Below, piece after piece: positions 1 through 7,566 of a stretch of DNA of 33,582 bases (position 1 is its first letter; the number at the start of each line of letters is the position of its first letter). The stretch covers positions 1-33,582 of the forward strand of contig JAPYTV010000002.1 of the NCBI GenBank assembly GCA_029941985.1, given 5' to 3'. Under the pieces are notes generated by a model, which ran no database searches, was not told the origin of the DNA, and worked only from the letters and a program-made list of their open reading frames with translations. The position numbers and the translations under genes are program-made. This DNA is from Candidatus Pelagibacter sp. (GTDB lineage Bacteria > Pseudomonadota > Alphaproteobacteria > Pelagibacterales > Pelagibacteraceae).

Positions 1-2
1 AA

Positions 3-308
3 AAATCTAGATTTGGTGATAAACCAAAATCATTTGTAAGAGGAAGAGCAGATAGACCATCAAGAGATGGAGAGAAAAAAAGTTTTGGTTTTAAAGGAAA
101 AAAAAGCTTCTTCAAAAAAGACGATTCAAGACCAACTGGCTATACAAATAACCCAAAATACTTTAGCAAAAAACCATCAGAAAATTTTTTAAATGAGGGT
201 GAAAAAAAAAATTTTGGTTTTAAAGTAAAGAAAAAATTTAAAGGTAGAAGCAATAGACCTAAAAGTTTTATCTTTAAAAAACATAGTCAAAAAAGAGCTA
301 AAATCTAA
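3..308 (+). CDS. C-terminal basic low-complexity tail of an unidentified protein (5' end outside window)
   Basis: An open frame runs from the window edge to a TAA at 306-308. Its roughly 100 visible residues are dominated by Lys, Arg, Phe, Gly and Ser and contain no folded-domain signature. Two similar blocks, KKSFGFKGKK and KKNFGFKVKK, suggest an internal repeat. Tails of this kind occur on bacterial RNA-binding enzymes such as DEAD-box helicases and rRNA pseudouridine synthases, where they act as disordered RNA-contacting extensions. The catalytic part is not in the window, so the family cannot be decided. The stop overlaps by a few bases the end of a small ORF on the other strand. Confidence 0.6.
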   Translation, partial: KSRFGDKPKSFVRGRADRPSRDGEKKSFGFKGKKSFFKKDDSRPTGYTNNPKYFSKKPSENFLNEGEKKNFGFKVKKKFKGRSNRPKSFIFKKHSQKRAKI

Positions 309-418
309 GACTTTTTAGATTTCTCTTTTTTAAGTTTTCTTTTTTCTTTCAGACTTAATTTAGGTTTTTTGCTAACACTTGAATCTTTAAATGATTTTCC
401 ACTATATCTTTTTGACAT
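305..418 (-). CDS. possible small basic protein, 37 residues
   Basis: On the minus strand an ATG at 418 opens a 37-codon frame ending with TAG at 305-307. The product begins MSKRYSGKSF and is almost half Lys plus Arg, with no hydrophobic segment. It would bind nucleic acid or ribosomes non-specifically if made. It lies downstream of the groESL terminator and converges on the preceding plus-strand gene, overlapping its stop codon. There is no good Shine-Dalgarno site, only AAGA about 10 bases upstream. I do not recognise the family. The frame could be a chance opening in A-rich sequence, although it starts cleanly and fills the gap between the two neighbours, as real genes do in this compact genome. 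Confidence 0.35.
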   Translation of the reverse strand: MSKRYSGKSFKDSSVSKKPKLSLKEKRKLKKEKSKKS

Positions 419-447
419 TTTTAAATCTTATAACAGGTTCATAAAAA

Positions 448-475
448 AAAAGGCCATCTTAAAAGATGGCCTTTT
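448..475 (-). terminator. rho-independent terminator of groES-groEL
   Basis: A 12-13 bp perfect inverted repeat, AAAAGGCCATCTT paired with AAGATGGCCTTTT around a 2-4 base loop, lies 25 bases past the groEL stop. Read on the minus strand, the GC-containing stem is followed by a run of T (complement of the A tract at 443-451), the classical intrinsic terminator layout. On the plus strand the stem is followed only by a short T run, so it may also work weakly in that direction. It is the strongest terminator I can see in the window. Confidence 0.9.
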
Positions 476-500
476 AGAATTTTTAATTGAGTAGAAATGA

Positions 501-2174
501 TTACATTCCCATTCCACCCATTCCACCCATTCCGCCCATTCCGCCCATTCCACCAGGCATTCCACCAGGCATTCCACCAGGAGCAGAATCTTTATCATCT
601 GGTTTGTCAGCAACCATGGCTTCTGTAGTTACAAGTAATCCAGCAATTGAAGCTGCATCCTGTAAAGCAGTTCTAACAACTTTAACGGGATCTATGATAC
701 CTTTTGTAAACATATCACAGTACTCTTCATTCTGAGCGTCGTAACCTTGTGATTTTTTATTTTGCTCAATTAGTTTTCCAACTACAACTGATCCATCAAC
801 TCCAGCATTTAAAGTTATCTGTCTAATAGGTGACTGTAATGCTTTTCCTACCAAAGTAACTCCAGCTTTTTGGTCATCGCCTTTAACTTTAACTTTATCT
901 AAGTCTTGAGCAGCATATAAAAGAGCACAACCACCACCAACTACTATTCCTTCTTCAACAGCAGCTCTAGTTGAGTTAAGAGCATCTTCAACTCTATCTT
1001 TTCTTTCTTTTACTTCTACTTCGGTTGCACCACCAACTTTGATTACAGCAACTCCACCAGCAAGTTTTGCTAATCTTTCTTGAAGTTTTTCTTTATCGTA
1101 ATCAGAGGTTGTTTCTCCAACTTGTTGTTTAATTTGAGTACATCTAGCTTCAATGTCAGATTTTTTACCATTTCCACCAATAATAGTAGTGTTATCTTTG
1201 TCAACTTTTATTCTCTTACAAGATCCAAGATCAGTAAGTTTAACATTTTCAAGTTTAACACCTAAGTCTTCAGAAATAACCTGACCACCTGTTAAGATTG
1301 CAATATCTTCAAGCATTGATTTTCTTCTATCACCAAAACCAGGAGCTTTAACAGCAGCTACTTTTAAACCACCTCTAAGTTTGTTTACCACAAGAGTTGC
1401 AAGAGCTTCACCCTCAACATCTTCTGAAATAATCATTAGTGGTCTTCCAGCCTGAACAACAGCTTCCAATAATGGAACCATTGGCTGTAAGTTAGTTAAT
1501 TTTTTTTCATGCAATAGAACAAAAGGATTTTCTAACTCGGTAGTCATTTTATCAGCATTAGTGATAAAGTAGGGTGATAGATATCCTCTATCAAACTGCA
1601 TACCCTCTACTACATCCAACTCTGTTTCTATTCCTTTTGCTTCTTCAACAGTGATAACGCCTTCATTGCCAACTTTTTGCATAGCTTTTGCAATCATGTT
1701 ACCAATTTCTTTATCACCATTGGCTGAAATTGTTCCAACCTGAGCAATTTCATCGCTATCTTTTACTTTTTTTGCTGAAGCAATTAAATTAGTTTTAACA
1801 TGTTCAACGGCTGCATCTATTCCTCTTTTAACATCCATAGGATTCATTCCAGCAGTAACGTATTTTACACCTTCTTTAATTATTGCTTGTGCTAAAATAG
1901 TTGCTGTAGTTGTTCCATCACCAGCTTCTTCGTTTGTTTTACTGGCAACTTCTTTAACCATTTGAGCGCCCATATTTTCGAATTTATCTTCTAGATCTAT
2001 TTCTTTAGCAACTGTAACGCCATCTTTAGTAATTCTTGGTGCACCGTAAGATTTGTCGATAACAACATTTCTTCCTTTTGGTCCAAGTGTAACTCTTACA
2101 GTGTTAGCAAGTATATCAACACCTCTTATCATTGCTGTTCTTGCTTCAGAGTCAAATTTTACAATTTTTGCCAT
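501..2174 (-). CDS. groEL: chaperonin GroEL (HSP60)
   Basis: ATP-dependent 60 kDa chaperonin that forms the double heptameric ring and folds cytosolic proteins together with GroES. The 557-residue product starts MAKIVKFDSEAR and carries the equatorial nucleotide site AGDGTTTAT near residues 84-92, TLGPKGRNV near residues 29-37, and GIVVGGGCALLYA in the C-terminal equatorial half. The C-terminus is a long Gly-Gly-Met tail with seven GGM units, two of them preceded by Pro, longer than the (GGM)4M tail of E. coli. The gene sits 23 bases behind groES, has a good AAGGAG site at 2183-2188, and ends just before a strong terminator, so it is the second gene of a two-gene heat-shock operon. The identification is secure. 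Confidence 0.99.
   Translation of the reverse strand: MAKIVKFDSEARTAMIRGVDILANTVRVTLGPKGRNVVIDKSYGAPRITKDGVTVAKEIDLEDKFENMGAQMVKEVASKTNEEAGDGTTTATILAQAIIKEGVKYVTAGMNPMDVKRGIDAAVEHVKTNLIASAKKVKDSDEIAQVGTISANGDKEIGNMIAKAMQKVGNEGVITVEEAKGIETELDVVEGMQFDRGYLSPYFITNADKMTTELENPFVLLHEKKLTNLQPMVPLLEAVVQAGRPLMIISEDVEGEALATLVVNKLRGGLKVAAVKAPGFGDRRKSMLEDIAILTGGQVISEDLGVKLENVKLTDLGSCKRIKVDKDNTTIIGGNGKKSDIEARCTQIKQQVGETTSDYDKEKLQERLAKLAGGVAVIKVGGATEVEVKERKDRVEDALNSTRAAVEEGIVVGGGCALLYAAQDLDKVKVKGDDQKAGVTLVGKALQSPIRQITLNAGVDGSVVVGKLIEQNKKSQGYDAQNEEYCDMFTKGIIDPVKVVRTALQDAASIAGLLVTTEAMVADKPDDKDSAPGGMPGGMPGGMGGMGGMGGMGGMGM
504..582 (-). repeat. 9-base tandem repeat coding the GGM tail of GroEL
   Basis: The 3' end of groEL is a run of near-identical 9-base units (plus-strand form CATTCCACC or CATTCCGCC), interrupted by CAGG in the units that code Pro-Gly-Gly-Met. 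Third-position A/G differences between units show they are not all freshly duplicated. Such arrays can gain or lose units by slippage, which would change tail length without shifting the frame. Confidence 0.85.
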
Positions 2175-2197
2175 TTTATTTTCTCCTTTAAATTAAA

Positions 2198-2488
2198 TTA
2201 TTTATCTGAAATACCCATAATGTCTGATTCTTTCATTATGCTGTATTCTTTGCCATCGATTTTGATTTCAGTTCCAGACCATTTGCCAAAAAGAACCTTA
2301 TCACCAACTTTAACATCCATCGGCATTATCTTTCCATCTTCAGTTTTTGCACCACCGCCAATAGCAATCACTTTACCTTCTTGGGGTTTTTCTTGCGCTG
2401 TATCAGGGATGATTATTCCTCCAGCAGTTTTTTCACTGCTGTCTAAAACTTCTATTAAAACTCTATCGTGTAACGGTTTAAATTTCAT
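2198..2488 (-). CDS. groES: co-chaperonin GroES (HSP10)
   Basis: The 96-residue co-chaperonin that caps the GroEL ring. It begins MKFKPLHDRVLIEVLD, has the mobile-loop region around SSEKTAGGIIIPD (residues 17-29) with the hydrophobic III tripeptide that contacts GroEL, and ends with the usual beta-strand region YSIMKESDIMGI. Length is typical for the family. The ATG at 2488 is preceded by AAGGA at 2496-2500. It is the first gene of the groES-groEL operon and lies about 27 bases downstream of the -10 of an RpoH-type promoter. I see no CIRCE element, so control by HrcA is not indicated here. Confidence 0.99.
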   Translation of the reverse strand: MKFKPLHDRVLIEVLDSSEKTAGGIIIPDTAQEKPQEGKVIAIGGGAKTEDGKIMPMDVKVGDKVLFGKWSGTEIKIDGKEYSIMKESDIMGISDK

Positions 2489-2514
2489 AAAATTTTCCTT
2501 TCAATATGCGACTC

Positions 2515-2542
2515 ATATAGCCACTAGCGAGACTATTTCAAG
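2515..2542 (-). promoter_or_regulatory. RpoH (sigma-32)-type promoter of groES-groEL
   Basis: On the minus strand CTTGAA (complement of 2537-2542) is followed after 16 bases by CTATAT (complement of 2515-2520). This agrees with the alphaproteobacterial heat-shock sigma factor pattern of CTTGAA and a CYTATNT-like -10. Transcription would start near 2508, giving a leader of about 20 bases with the AAGGA ribosome site in it. Position upstream of groES and match to the consensus make this convincing, although no start site has been mapped. Confidence 0.8.
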
Positions 2543-2560
2543 GTTATAGAAAAAAAATAT

Positions 2561-2609
2561 GTGAGGTAAAAAACCAGAGAAATTGTGTTTTTTATGAGTT
2601 ATACCTCAC
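2561..2609. repeat. inverted repeat GTGAGGTA / TACCTCAC in the divergent groES - HAD-IIA promoter region
   Basis: Two perfect 8-base arms, 2561-2568 and 2602-2609, are separated by 33 bases, so their centres lie 41 bases apart, close to four turns of the helix. The right arm ends three bases before the ATG of the HAD-IIA gene. The left arm lies about 20 bases upstream of the groES -35. It could be a pair of operator half-sites acting on both genes, or a hairpin in a plus-strand leader. The arms differ from the CIRCE sequence. Confidence 0.5.
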
Positions 2610-2612
2610 GTA

Positions 2613-3431
2613 ATGACCAAAAATTTAGATAATGAGGGATTAAGATCGATAGTAGATAATTATGACATATTTTATATCGATTTATGGGGGGTAGTTCATA
2701 ATGGAATCGTTCTTCATAAAAAGGCAATTGAAACGCTAATGGAGATTACTAAAGCAAAAAAAAATTATGTGCTTTTAACTAATGCACCAAGACCAAATAA
2801 AACAGTAAAGACATTTTTAGAAAAAATGAGCATGGATAAAGAAATTAGAGCAAAGGTATATACATCAGGAGAAGCTGCTTTAACTTATCTAAAAATAAAT
2901 CACTTAAATGAAAAATTTTATCATATAGGTCCACCAAGAGATTTTGATTTATTTGTAGACTTTGACGATAGTAAGACAAAAAATATTAATGACAGCACCT
3001 ATCTGCTATGCACTGGATTATTTGAAAATCATGATGAGGGTTTAAATCATTATAAAAAGTTATTTGAAAATCATATTAATAAGAAAATGATCTGCACTAA
3101 TCCAGATTTGATAGTGGATAGAGGTGGAAAAAGAGAATTATGTGCAGGTTCTGTAGCATTAGTATTTGAGAAAATGGGAGGAGAAGCCATTTATTTTGGA
3201 AAACCCTTTCCAGAAGTTTACAATCAATCAATAGATAATACTAATAAAAAAATATTATCAATTGGGGATAATTTAAATACCGATATTAAAGGAGCAAATC
3301 TTTTAGATTATGATTCTTTATTAATTTCAAATGGGGTTCATAAAAATGAGATTAAGAAAGATGGAGTAGAAAAAGTTTTAAAGAAATATGAAGTTGTAGT
3401 TAATTTTATACAAAGCGAACTTAAGTGGTAA
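2613..3431 (+). CDS. HAD-superfamily subfamily IIA hydrolase (TIGR01459-like)
   Basis: A 272-residue hydrolase of the haloacid dehalogenase superfamily, subfamily IIA. Motif I is YIDLWGVVHNG (nucleophile Asp23), where the residue two places after the nucleophile is Trp instead of the usual Asp. This DxW form is, as I recall, characteristic of the alphaproteobacterial TIGR01459 group. A Lys-containing GKPFPEVY segment and the acidic motif IGDNLNTDIKGA follow in the C-terminal half. The substrate is unknown. The Trp replaces the general acid/base of classic phosphatases, so ordinary phosphatase activity is doubtful. The gene begins a tight plus-strand run and is 4 bases from ribF, an association common in alphaproteobacteria. 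No Shine-Dalgarno site precedes the ATG. A TTATAC box at 2599-2604 would give a leaderless mRNA. Confidence 0.85.
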   Translation: MTKNLDNEGLRSIVDNYDIFYIDLWGVVHNGIVLHKKAIETLMEITKAKKNYVLLTNAPRPNKTVKTFLEKMSMDKEIRAKVYTSGEAALTYLKINHLNEKFYHIGPPRDFDLFVDFDDSKTKNINDSTYLLCTGLFENHDEGLNHYKKLFENHINKKMICTNPDLIVDRGGKRELCAGSVALVFEKMGGEAIYFGKPFPEVYNQSIDNTNKKILSIGDNLNTDIKGANLLDYDSLLISNGVHKNEIKKDGVEKVLKKYEVVVNFIQSELKW

Positions 3432-3435
3432 AAAA

Positions 3436-4353
3436 ATGAGATTGTATAAAAATTTTAATATTTTTAAAAAACATAAAAAATCAATAATCTTAATTGGAAA
3501 TTTTGATGGCGTACACCTAGGTCATCAAAAATTATTTAAATTAGCAACAAAGTACAAAAAAAAATTTAAATTAAAAATTGGTGTGGTGACTTTTGAACCA
3601 ATGCCTAAAATGTACTTTAATCATAAGATTAAAAATTTTAGAATTTCAAATATAATTCAAAAAAATAAAATTTTAAAAGATTTGGGAATTGATTTTGTAA
3701 TTACAAAAAAATTTGATAAAAAATTTTCTAAAATTAAAGCTAACTTTTTTATAAAGAATATTTTATATAAAAAATTAAATGCCAAATATATATTTGTTAG
3801 CAATAATTTTAGATTTGGAAATAAAAGAGAAGGAGATGTTAAGCAATTGATAAGAAGTGAGAAAACTTATAACTATAAAATAATAAAACCAAAACCATTA
3901 ATATTAAAAAATAAAGTTATTTCCTCGTCATTTATTAGAAAGCTTTTAGAGAAAGGAAAATTAAAAAAAGTAAATAGCCTTTTAAATAGAAAATGGTCCA
4001 TCGAAGGAGTCGTTCAAAGGGGAAGGCAGCAAGGTAAAAAAATTGGTTTTCCAACTTGTAACATAGATATTAAAGATTACGTGATTGCTATGCCAGGAGT
4101 ATATGCAGCTAAAGTGAGACAACAAAATGTCAAGAAACCTTTAAAAGCAATAGCCAACCTTGGTTATAGGCCTACTTTTAATCAAAAAAAAATTTTATTG
4201 GAAGTTCATATTTTTAATTTTTCTGGAAATCTTTACAATAAGTATTTATCAGTTGAATTTATAAAATTTATTAGAAAAGAAAAAAAATTTAATAATGTTA
4301 ATCAGTTAAAAAAACAAATTCAAAGTGATCTAAAGACTGCTAAAAAAAGTTAA
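3436..4353 (+). CDS. ribF: bifunctional riboflavin kinase / FMN adenylyltransferase
   Basis: Makes FMN from riboflavin and then FAD from FMN with ATP. The N-terminal nucleotidyltransferase half has GNFDGVHLGH (residues 21-30), the HxGH-type site, and SSSFIRKLL near residue 161, matching the conserved (S/T)SSxIR segment. The C-terminal flavokinase half has GKKIGFPTCN near residue 200, then GVYAA, GYRPTF and a Glu-containing LLEVHIF strand that carries the catalytic base. The 305-residue length is normal. It begins 4 bases after the HAD-IIA stop and ends 1 base before ileS, so all are probably co-transcribed. The sequence is very Lys- and Asn-rich, as expected from the AT bias. Confidence 0.97.
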   Translation: MRLYKNFNIFKKHKKSIILIGNFDGVHLGHQKLFKLATKYKKKFKLKIGVVTFEPMPKMYFNHKIKNFRISNIIQKNKILKDLGIDFVITKKFDKKFSKIKANFFIKNILYKKLNAKYIFVSNNFRFGNKREGDVKQLIRSEKTYNYKIIKPKPLILKNKVISSSFIRKLLEKGKLKKVNSLLNRKWSIEGVVQRGRQQGKKIGFPTCNIDIKDYVIAMPGVYAAKVRQQNVKKPLKAIANLGYRPTFNQKKILLEVHIFNFSGNLYNKYLSVEFIKFIRKEKKFNNVNQLKKQIQSDLKTAKKS

Positions 4354-4354
4354 A

Positions 4355-7072
4355 ATGAGCAAAGAAAATATAAATTTACCTAAAACAGCCTTTTCAATGA
4401 AGGCTAATTTGCAAAATAAAGAACCTGAAATTTTAGAATATTGGAAAAAAATTGATCTTTATAAAGAACTAAGAAAATCTAACAAAGGTAAGGAAAAATT
4501 TATACTTCATGATGGGCCTCCATATGCAAATGGAAACATTCATATGGGTACTGCATTAAATAAAATTCTTAAAGATATTATTGTTAAATTTCATCAAATG
4601 GATGGAAAAGACTCAGTTTATGTTCCAGGGTGGGATTGTCATGGACTACCCATTGAATGGAAAATTGAAGAACAATATAAAAAAAATAAAAAAAATAAGA
4701 ATGAAGTCCCAATAATAGAATTTAGAAAAGAATGTAGAACTTTTGCAGAAAAATGGATTGAAGTTCACAAAGAACAATTTAAGAGATTAGGTGTTGTGGG
4801 AGATTGGGAAAATCATTATTCCACAATGAGCTTTGATGCTGAAGCGCAAATAGTTAGAGAGCTTGGTAAATTTTTAAAAGAAGGAAGTCTTTACAGGGGA
4901 TTTAAACCTGTTCTTTGGTCAACTGTAGAAAAAACTGCGTTAGCAGATGCTGAAGTTGAATATCAAGACCATAAGTCAGACACAATCTATGCTGCCTTTT
5001 CGGTAAAAAAATCAAATTTAAAAGATCTTGAAGGAACAGATGTTATTATTTGGACCACAACACCTTGGACAATACCAGCAAATAAGGCTTTAGCTTATAA
5101 TGAAGCGCTAGATTATTTAATCATTCAAATAGACGATGATGGAGATTTTAAAAATAAAAAAATAGTAATTGCAGAAGCGCTATTAGATTCAATCATAAAG
5201 GGTTGTTATATTAAAAGTTATAAAGAAATTAAAAAATTTAAAGGAATAGAATTTAAAGATACAATTTGTAGTCATCCATTTTTAGACATTGGTTATGATT
5301 ATGAAATTCCAATGTTAGAAGCAAGATTTGTAACAACAGAGCAGGGCACAGGCATAGTACACTGTGCACCCAGTCATGGTCCTGATGATTTTAATCTTTG
5401 CCTAAACAATGGAATAAAAGCAATTGAAACTGTTGATGGAGATGGAAAATATACAAAAAACCTTCCTTTGTTTGAGGGAATACATATATTTAAAGCAAAT
5501 CCAATTGTAATTGAAAAATTAAAAGAACAAAAAAGATTATTATCTAATGGAGAGCTAGTCCATTCTTACCCTCATTCATGGAGATCAAAAGCTCCTCTTG
5601 TTCATAGAGCAACTCCCCAATGGTTTATTTCAATGGAAAGCCATGGTCTTAGAAAAAAAGCATTAAAAGCTCTTGATGACACAACATTTTACCCAAACAA
5701 AGGTAGAGAAAGAATAAAAGCAATGATCGAAACAAGACCTGATTGGTGTGTTTCAAGACAAAGAGTCTGGGGAGTTCCATTGCCTATATTTGTTCATAAG
5801 GTAACTAAAGAAATTTTAGTAGATGATGAGGTAAATGAAAATATTGCAAATATTTATGAAAAAGAAGGTTCAGATTGTTGGTTTTCAGACAATCCACAAA
5901 GATTTTTGGGTGAGAAATATAAAGCAGAAGATTACGATAAATTAAGTGATATTGTTGAAGTTTGGTTTGATAGTGGTTGTACACATTCATTTGTTTTGGA
6001 AAAAAGAAAAGATCTTCAATGGCCAGCATCAATGTATTTAGAAGGATCAGATCAACATAGAGGCTGGTTTCATTCTTCGCTCCTTGAATCATGTGGAACT
6101 AGAGGTCGTGCACCCTATGAATCAATTCTATCACACGGTTTTGTTGTTGATGGCAAAGGACTTAAAATGTCTAAATCACTTGGCAACGTAATTGCACCAG
6201 AAGATATATTGAAAAAATATGGTGCTGATATTTTAAGAATATGGGTTGCTTCTTCAAATTATGAAGAAGATCTAAGAATAGATAATTCGATAGTAGAGCA
6301 ACATGCAGATTCATATAGAAAAATACGAAATACTTTTAGGTATTTACTTGGCAATTTAAATGATGAATTTAAATATATAGATTTTAATAAATTAAATTTA
6401 AAAGATTTACCAGAACTTGAGCAATATATGCTACACAAAGTTTATCATTTAAATAAAAATTTTAAAAAATATTTTAGCAATTATGATTTTCATAATCTTT
6501 ACAAAGAATTATTAAATTTTTGCACTGTTGATTTATCAGCTTTCTATTTTGATATAAGAAAAGATTCCTTATATTGTGATACTAAAAATTCAGATAAAAG
6601 AAAAAGTTGTATTGTGGTATTAAATATTATACTTGAATCTTTACTTAAATGGTTTGCTCCCATACTTTCATTTACAACAGAAGAAATTTATACTTTAATT
6701 AATAAAGATAAAAAAAGTATTCACTTAGAAAATTTTGTTGAAATACCTAAAATGTTTGCAAATGAAAAATTAAATGAAAAATGGATAGAATTAAAAAAAA
6801 TTAGAGATATTTGTAACATTAGTATTGAAGTGAAAAGAGTAAGTAAAGAAATCGGATCAAGTCTTGAAGCTAATTTGATAATAAATTTAAATAAAAAAAT
6901 ATTTGAAATTACAAAAAATATAGACTTTTCAGAATTATGTATTACTTCTGGTGCAAAAATTGAGAAAACAACTTCAGAAGAAATAAGTGTTAAAACAGAA
7001 AAGGCCGAAGGGAATAAATGTCCTGTTTGTTGGAAAATCAATAAAGATCAATGTGAAAGACATCCAGCTTAA
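4355..7072 (+). CDS. ileS: isoleucyl-tRNA synthetase
   Basis: Charges tRNA-Ile. The 905-residue class I synthetase shows the full architecture: the N-terminal Rossmann half begins near HDGPPYANG (residues 52-60), the editing domain contains GTGIVHCAPSHG and TTPWTIPAN, the KMSKS loop is GLKMSKSLGN near residue 604, and a C-terminal zinc segment KCPVCWKINKDQCERH carries three Cys and one His. The HIGH signature reads HMGT (residues 63-66), so the final His is replaced by Thr. This was confirmed in the nucleotides (cat atg ggt act near 4541). The zinc segment ends the protein abruptly and is shorter than in E. coli. The gene sits between ribF and lspA with gaps of 1 and 5 bases. Confidence 0.98.
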   Translation: MSKENINLPKTAFSMKANLQNKEPEILEYWKKIDLYKELRKSNKGKEKFILHDGPPYANGNIHMGTALNKILKDIIVKFHQMDGKDSVYVPGWDCHGLPIEWKIEEQYKKNKKNKNEVPIIEFRKECRTFAEKWIEVHKEQFKRLGVVGDWENHYSTMSFDAEAQIVRELGKFLKEGSLYRGFKPVLWSTVEKTALADAEVEYQDHKSDTIYAAFSVKKSNLKDLEGTDVIIWTTTPWTIPANKALAYNEALDYLIIQIDDDGDFKNKKIVIAEALLDSIIKGCYIKSYKEIKKFKGIEFKDTICSHPFLDIGYDYEIPMLEARFVTTEQGTGIVHCAPSHGPDDFNLCLNNGIKAIETVDGDGKYTKNLPLFEGIHIFKANPIVIEKLKEQKRLLSNGELVHSYPHSWRSKAPLVHRATPQWFISMESHGLRKKALKALDDTTFYPNKGRERIKAMIETRPDWCVSRQRVWGVPLPIFVHKVTKEILVDDEVNENIANIYEKEGSDCWFSDNPQRFLGEKYKAEDYDKLSDIVEVWFDSGCTHSFVLEKRKDLQWPASMYLEGSDQHRGWFHSSLLESCGTRGRAPYESILSHGFVVDGKGLKMSKSLGNVIAPEDILKKYGADILRIWVASSNYEEDLRIDNSIVEQHADSYRKIRNTFRYLLGNLNDEFKYIDFNKLNLKDLPELEQYMLHKVYHLNKNFKKYFSNYDFHNLYKELLNFCTVDLSAFYFDIRKDSLYCDTKNSDKRKSCIVVLNIILESLLKWFAPILSFTTEEIYTLINKDKKSIHLENFVEIPKMFANEKLNEKWIELKKIRDICNISIEVKRVSKEIGSSLEANLIINLNKKIFEITKNIDFSELCITSGAKIEKTTSEEISVKTEKAEGNKCPVCWKINKDQCERHPA

Positions 7073-7077
7073 ATTAA

Positions 7078-7566
7078 ATGTTCAAAATAAATTTTAAAAA
7101 TACATTAATAAATCTATTAATTATTTTGATTATTTTTTTAGCGGACAGAATATCAAAAAATTATATCCTCAAATTAGCTGAGTTAGAAAATACTGTAGAC
7201 ATATATTTAACATCATACTTAAATCTATATCTAATTTGGAACAAGGGAATAGCTTTTGGGCTATTTTCTTTTGATGACAATTCTGTTTATAATTTAATAA
7301 GCTTAATAATAATTATTATAACTTTTGTTATTCTAATTATGATTATAAAATGTAATGGTTTTAAAAAATACTGTTTAATATCTATATTTGGAGGTTCAAT
7401 AGGTAATCTTTTTGATAGAATTTATTTCTCAGCAGTTCCAGATTTTATTGATCTGCATGTAAATAATTATCATTGGTTTATCTTTAATATTGCAGATATA
7501 TTTATTACAATAGGTGTATTATGCCTTATTTATATAGAAATATTCATTGATAATAAAAAAAAATGA
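7078..7566 (+). CDS. lspA: lipoprotein signal peptidase (signal peptidase II)
   Basis: Inner-membrane aspartyl protease that cleaves the signal peptide of diacylglyceryl-modified prolipoproteins. The 162 residues contain four predicted membrane helices and both catalytic Asp motifs: GNLFDRIYF (NxxDR) and FNIADIFI (FNxAD). An N-terminal ADRISKNYI segment follows helix 1, as is usual. It overlaps the downstream bamF lipoprotein gene by 4 bases (ATGA), so translation of the protease and one of its substrates is probably coupled. The order ileS-lspA-lipoprotein is widespread in alphaproteobacteria. Confidence 0.97.
   Translation: MFKINFKNTLINLLIILIIFLADRISKNYILKLAELENTVDIYLTSYLNLYLIWNKGIAFGLFSFDDNSVYNLISLIIIIITFVILIMIIKCNGFKKYCLISIFGGSIGNLFDRIYFSAVPDFIDLHVNNYHWFIFNIADIFITIGVLCLIYIEIFIDNKKK

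Noticed and set aside
487..735. Proline-isoleucine repeat ORF on the plus strand opposite groEL
   Set aside because: It is the antisense shadow of the GGM tail and C-terminus of groEL and has no independent support.
2561..2609. CIRCE/HrcA operator upstream of groES
   Set aside because: The arms (GTGAGGTA) do not match TTAGCACTC and the spacer is 33 bases, not 9.
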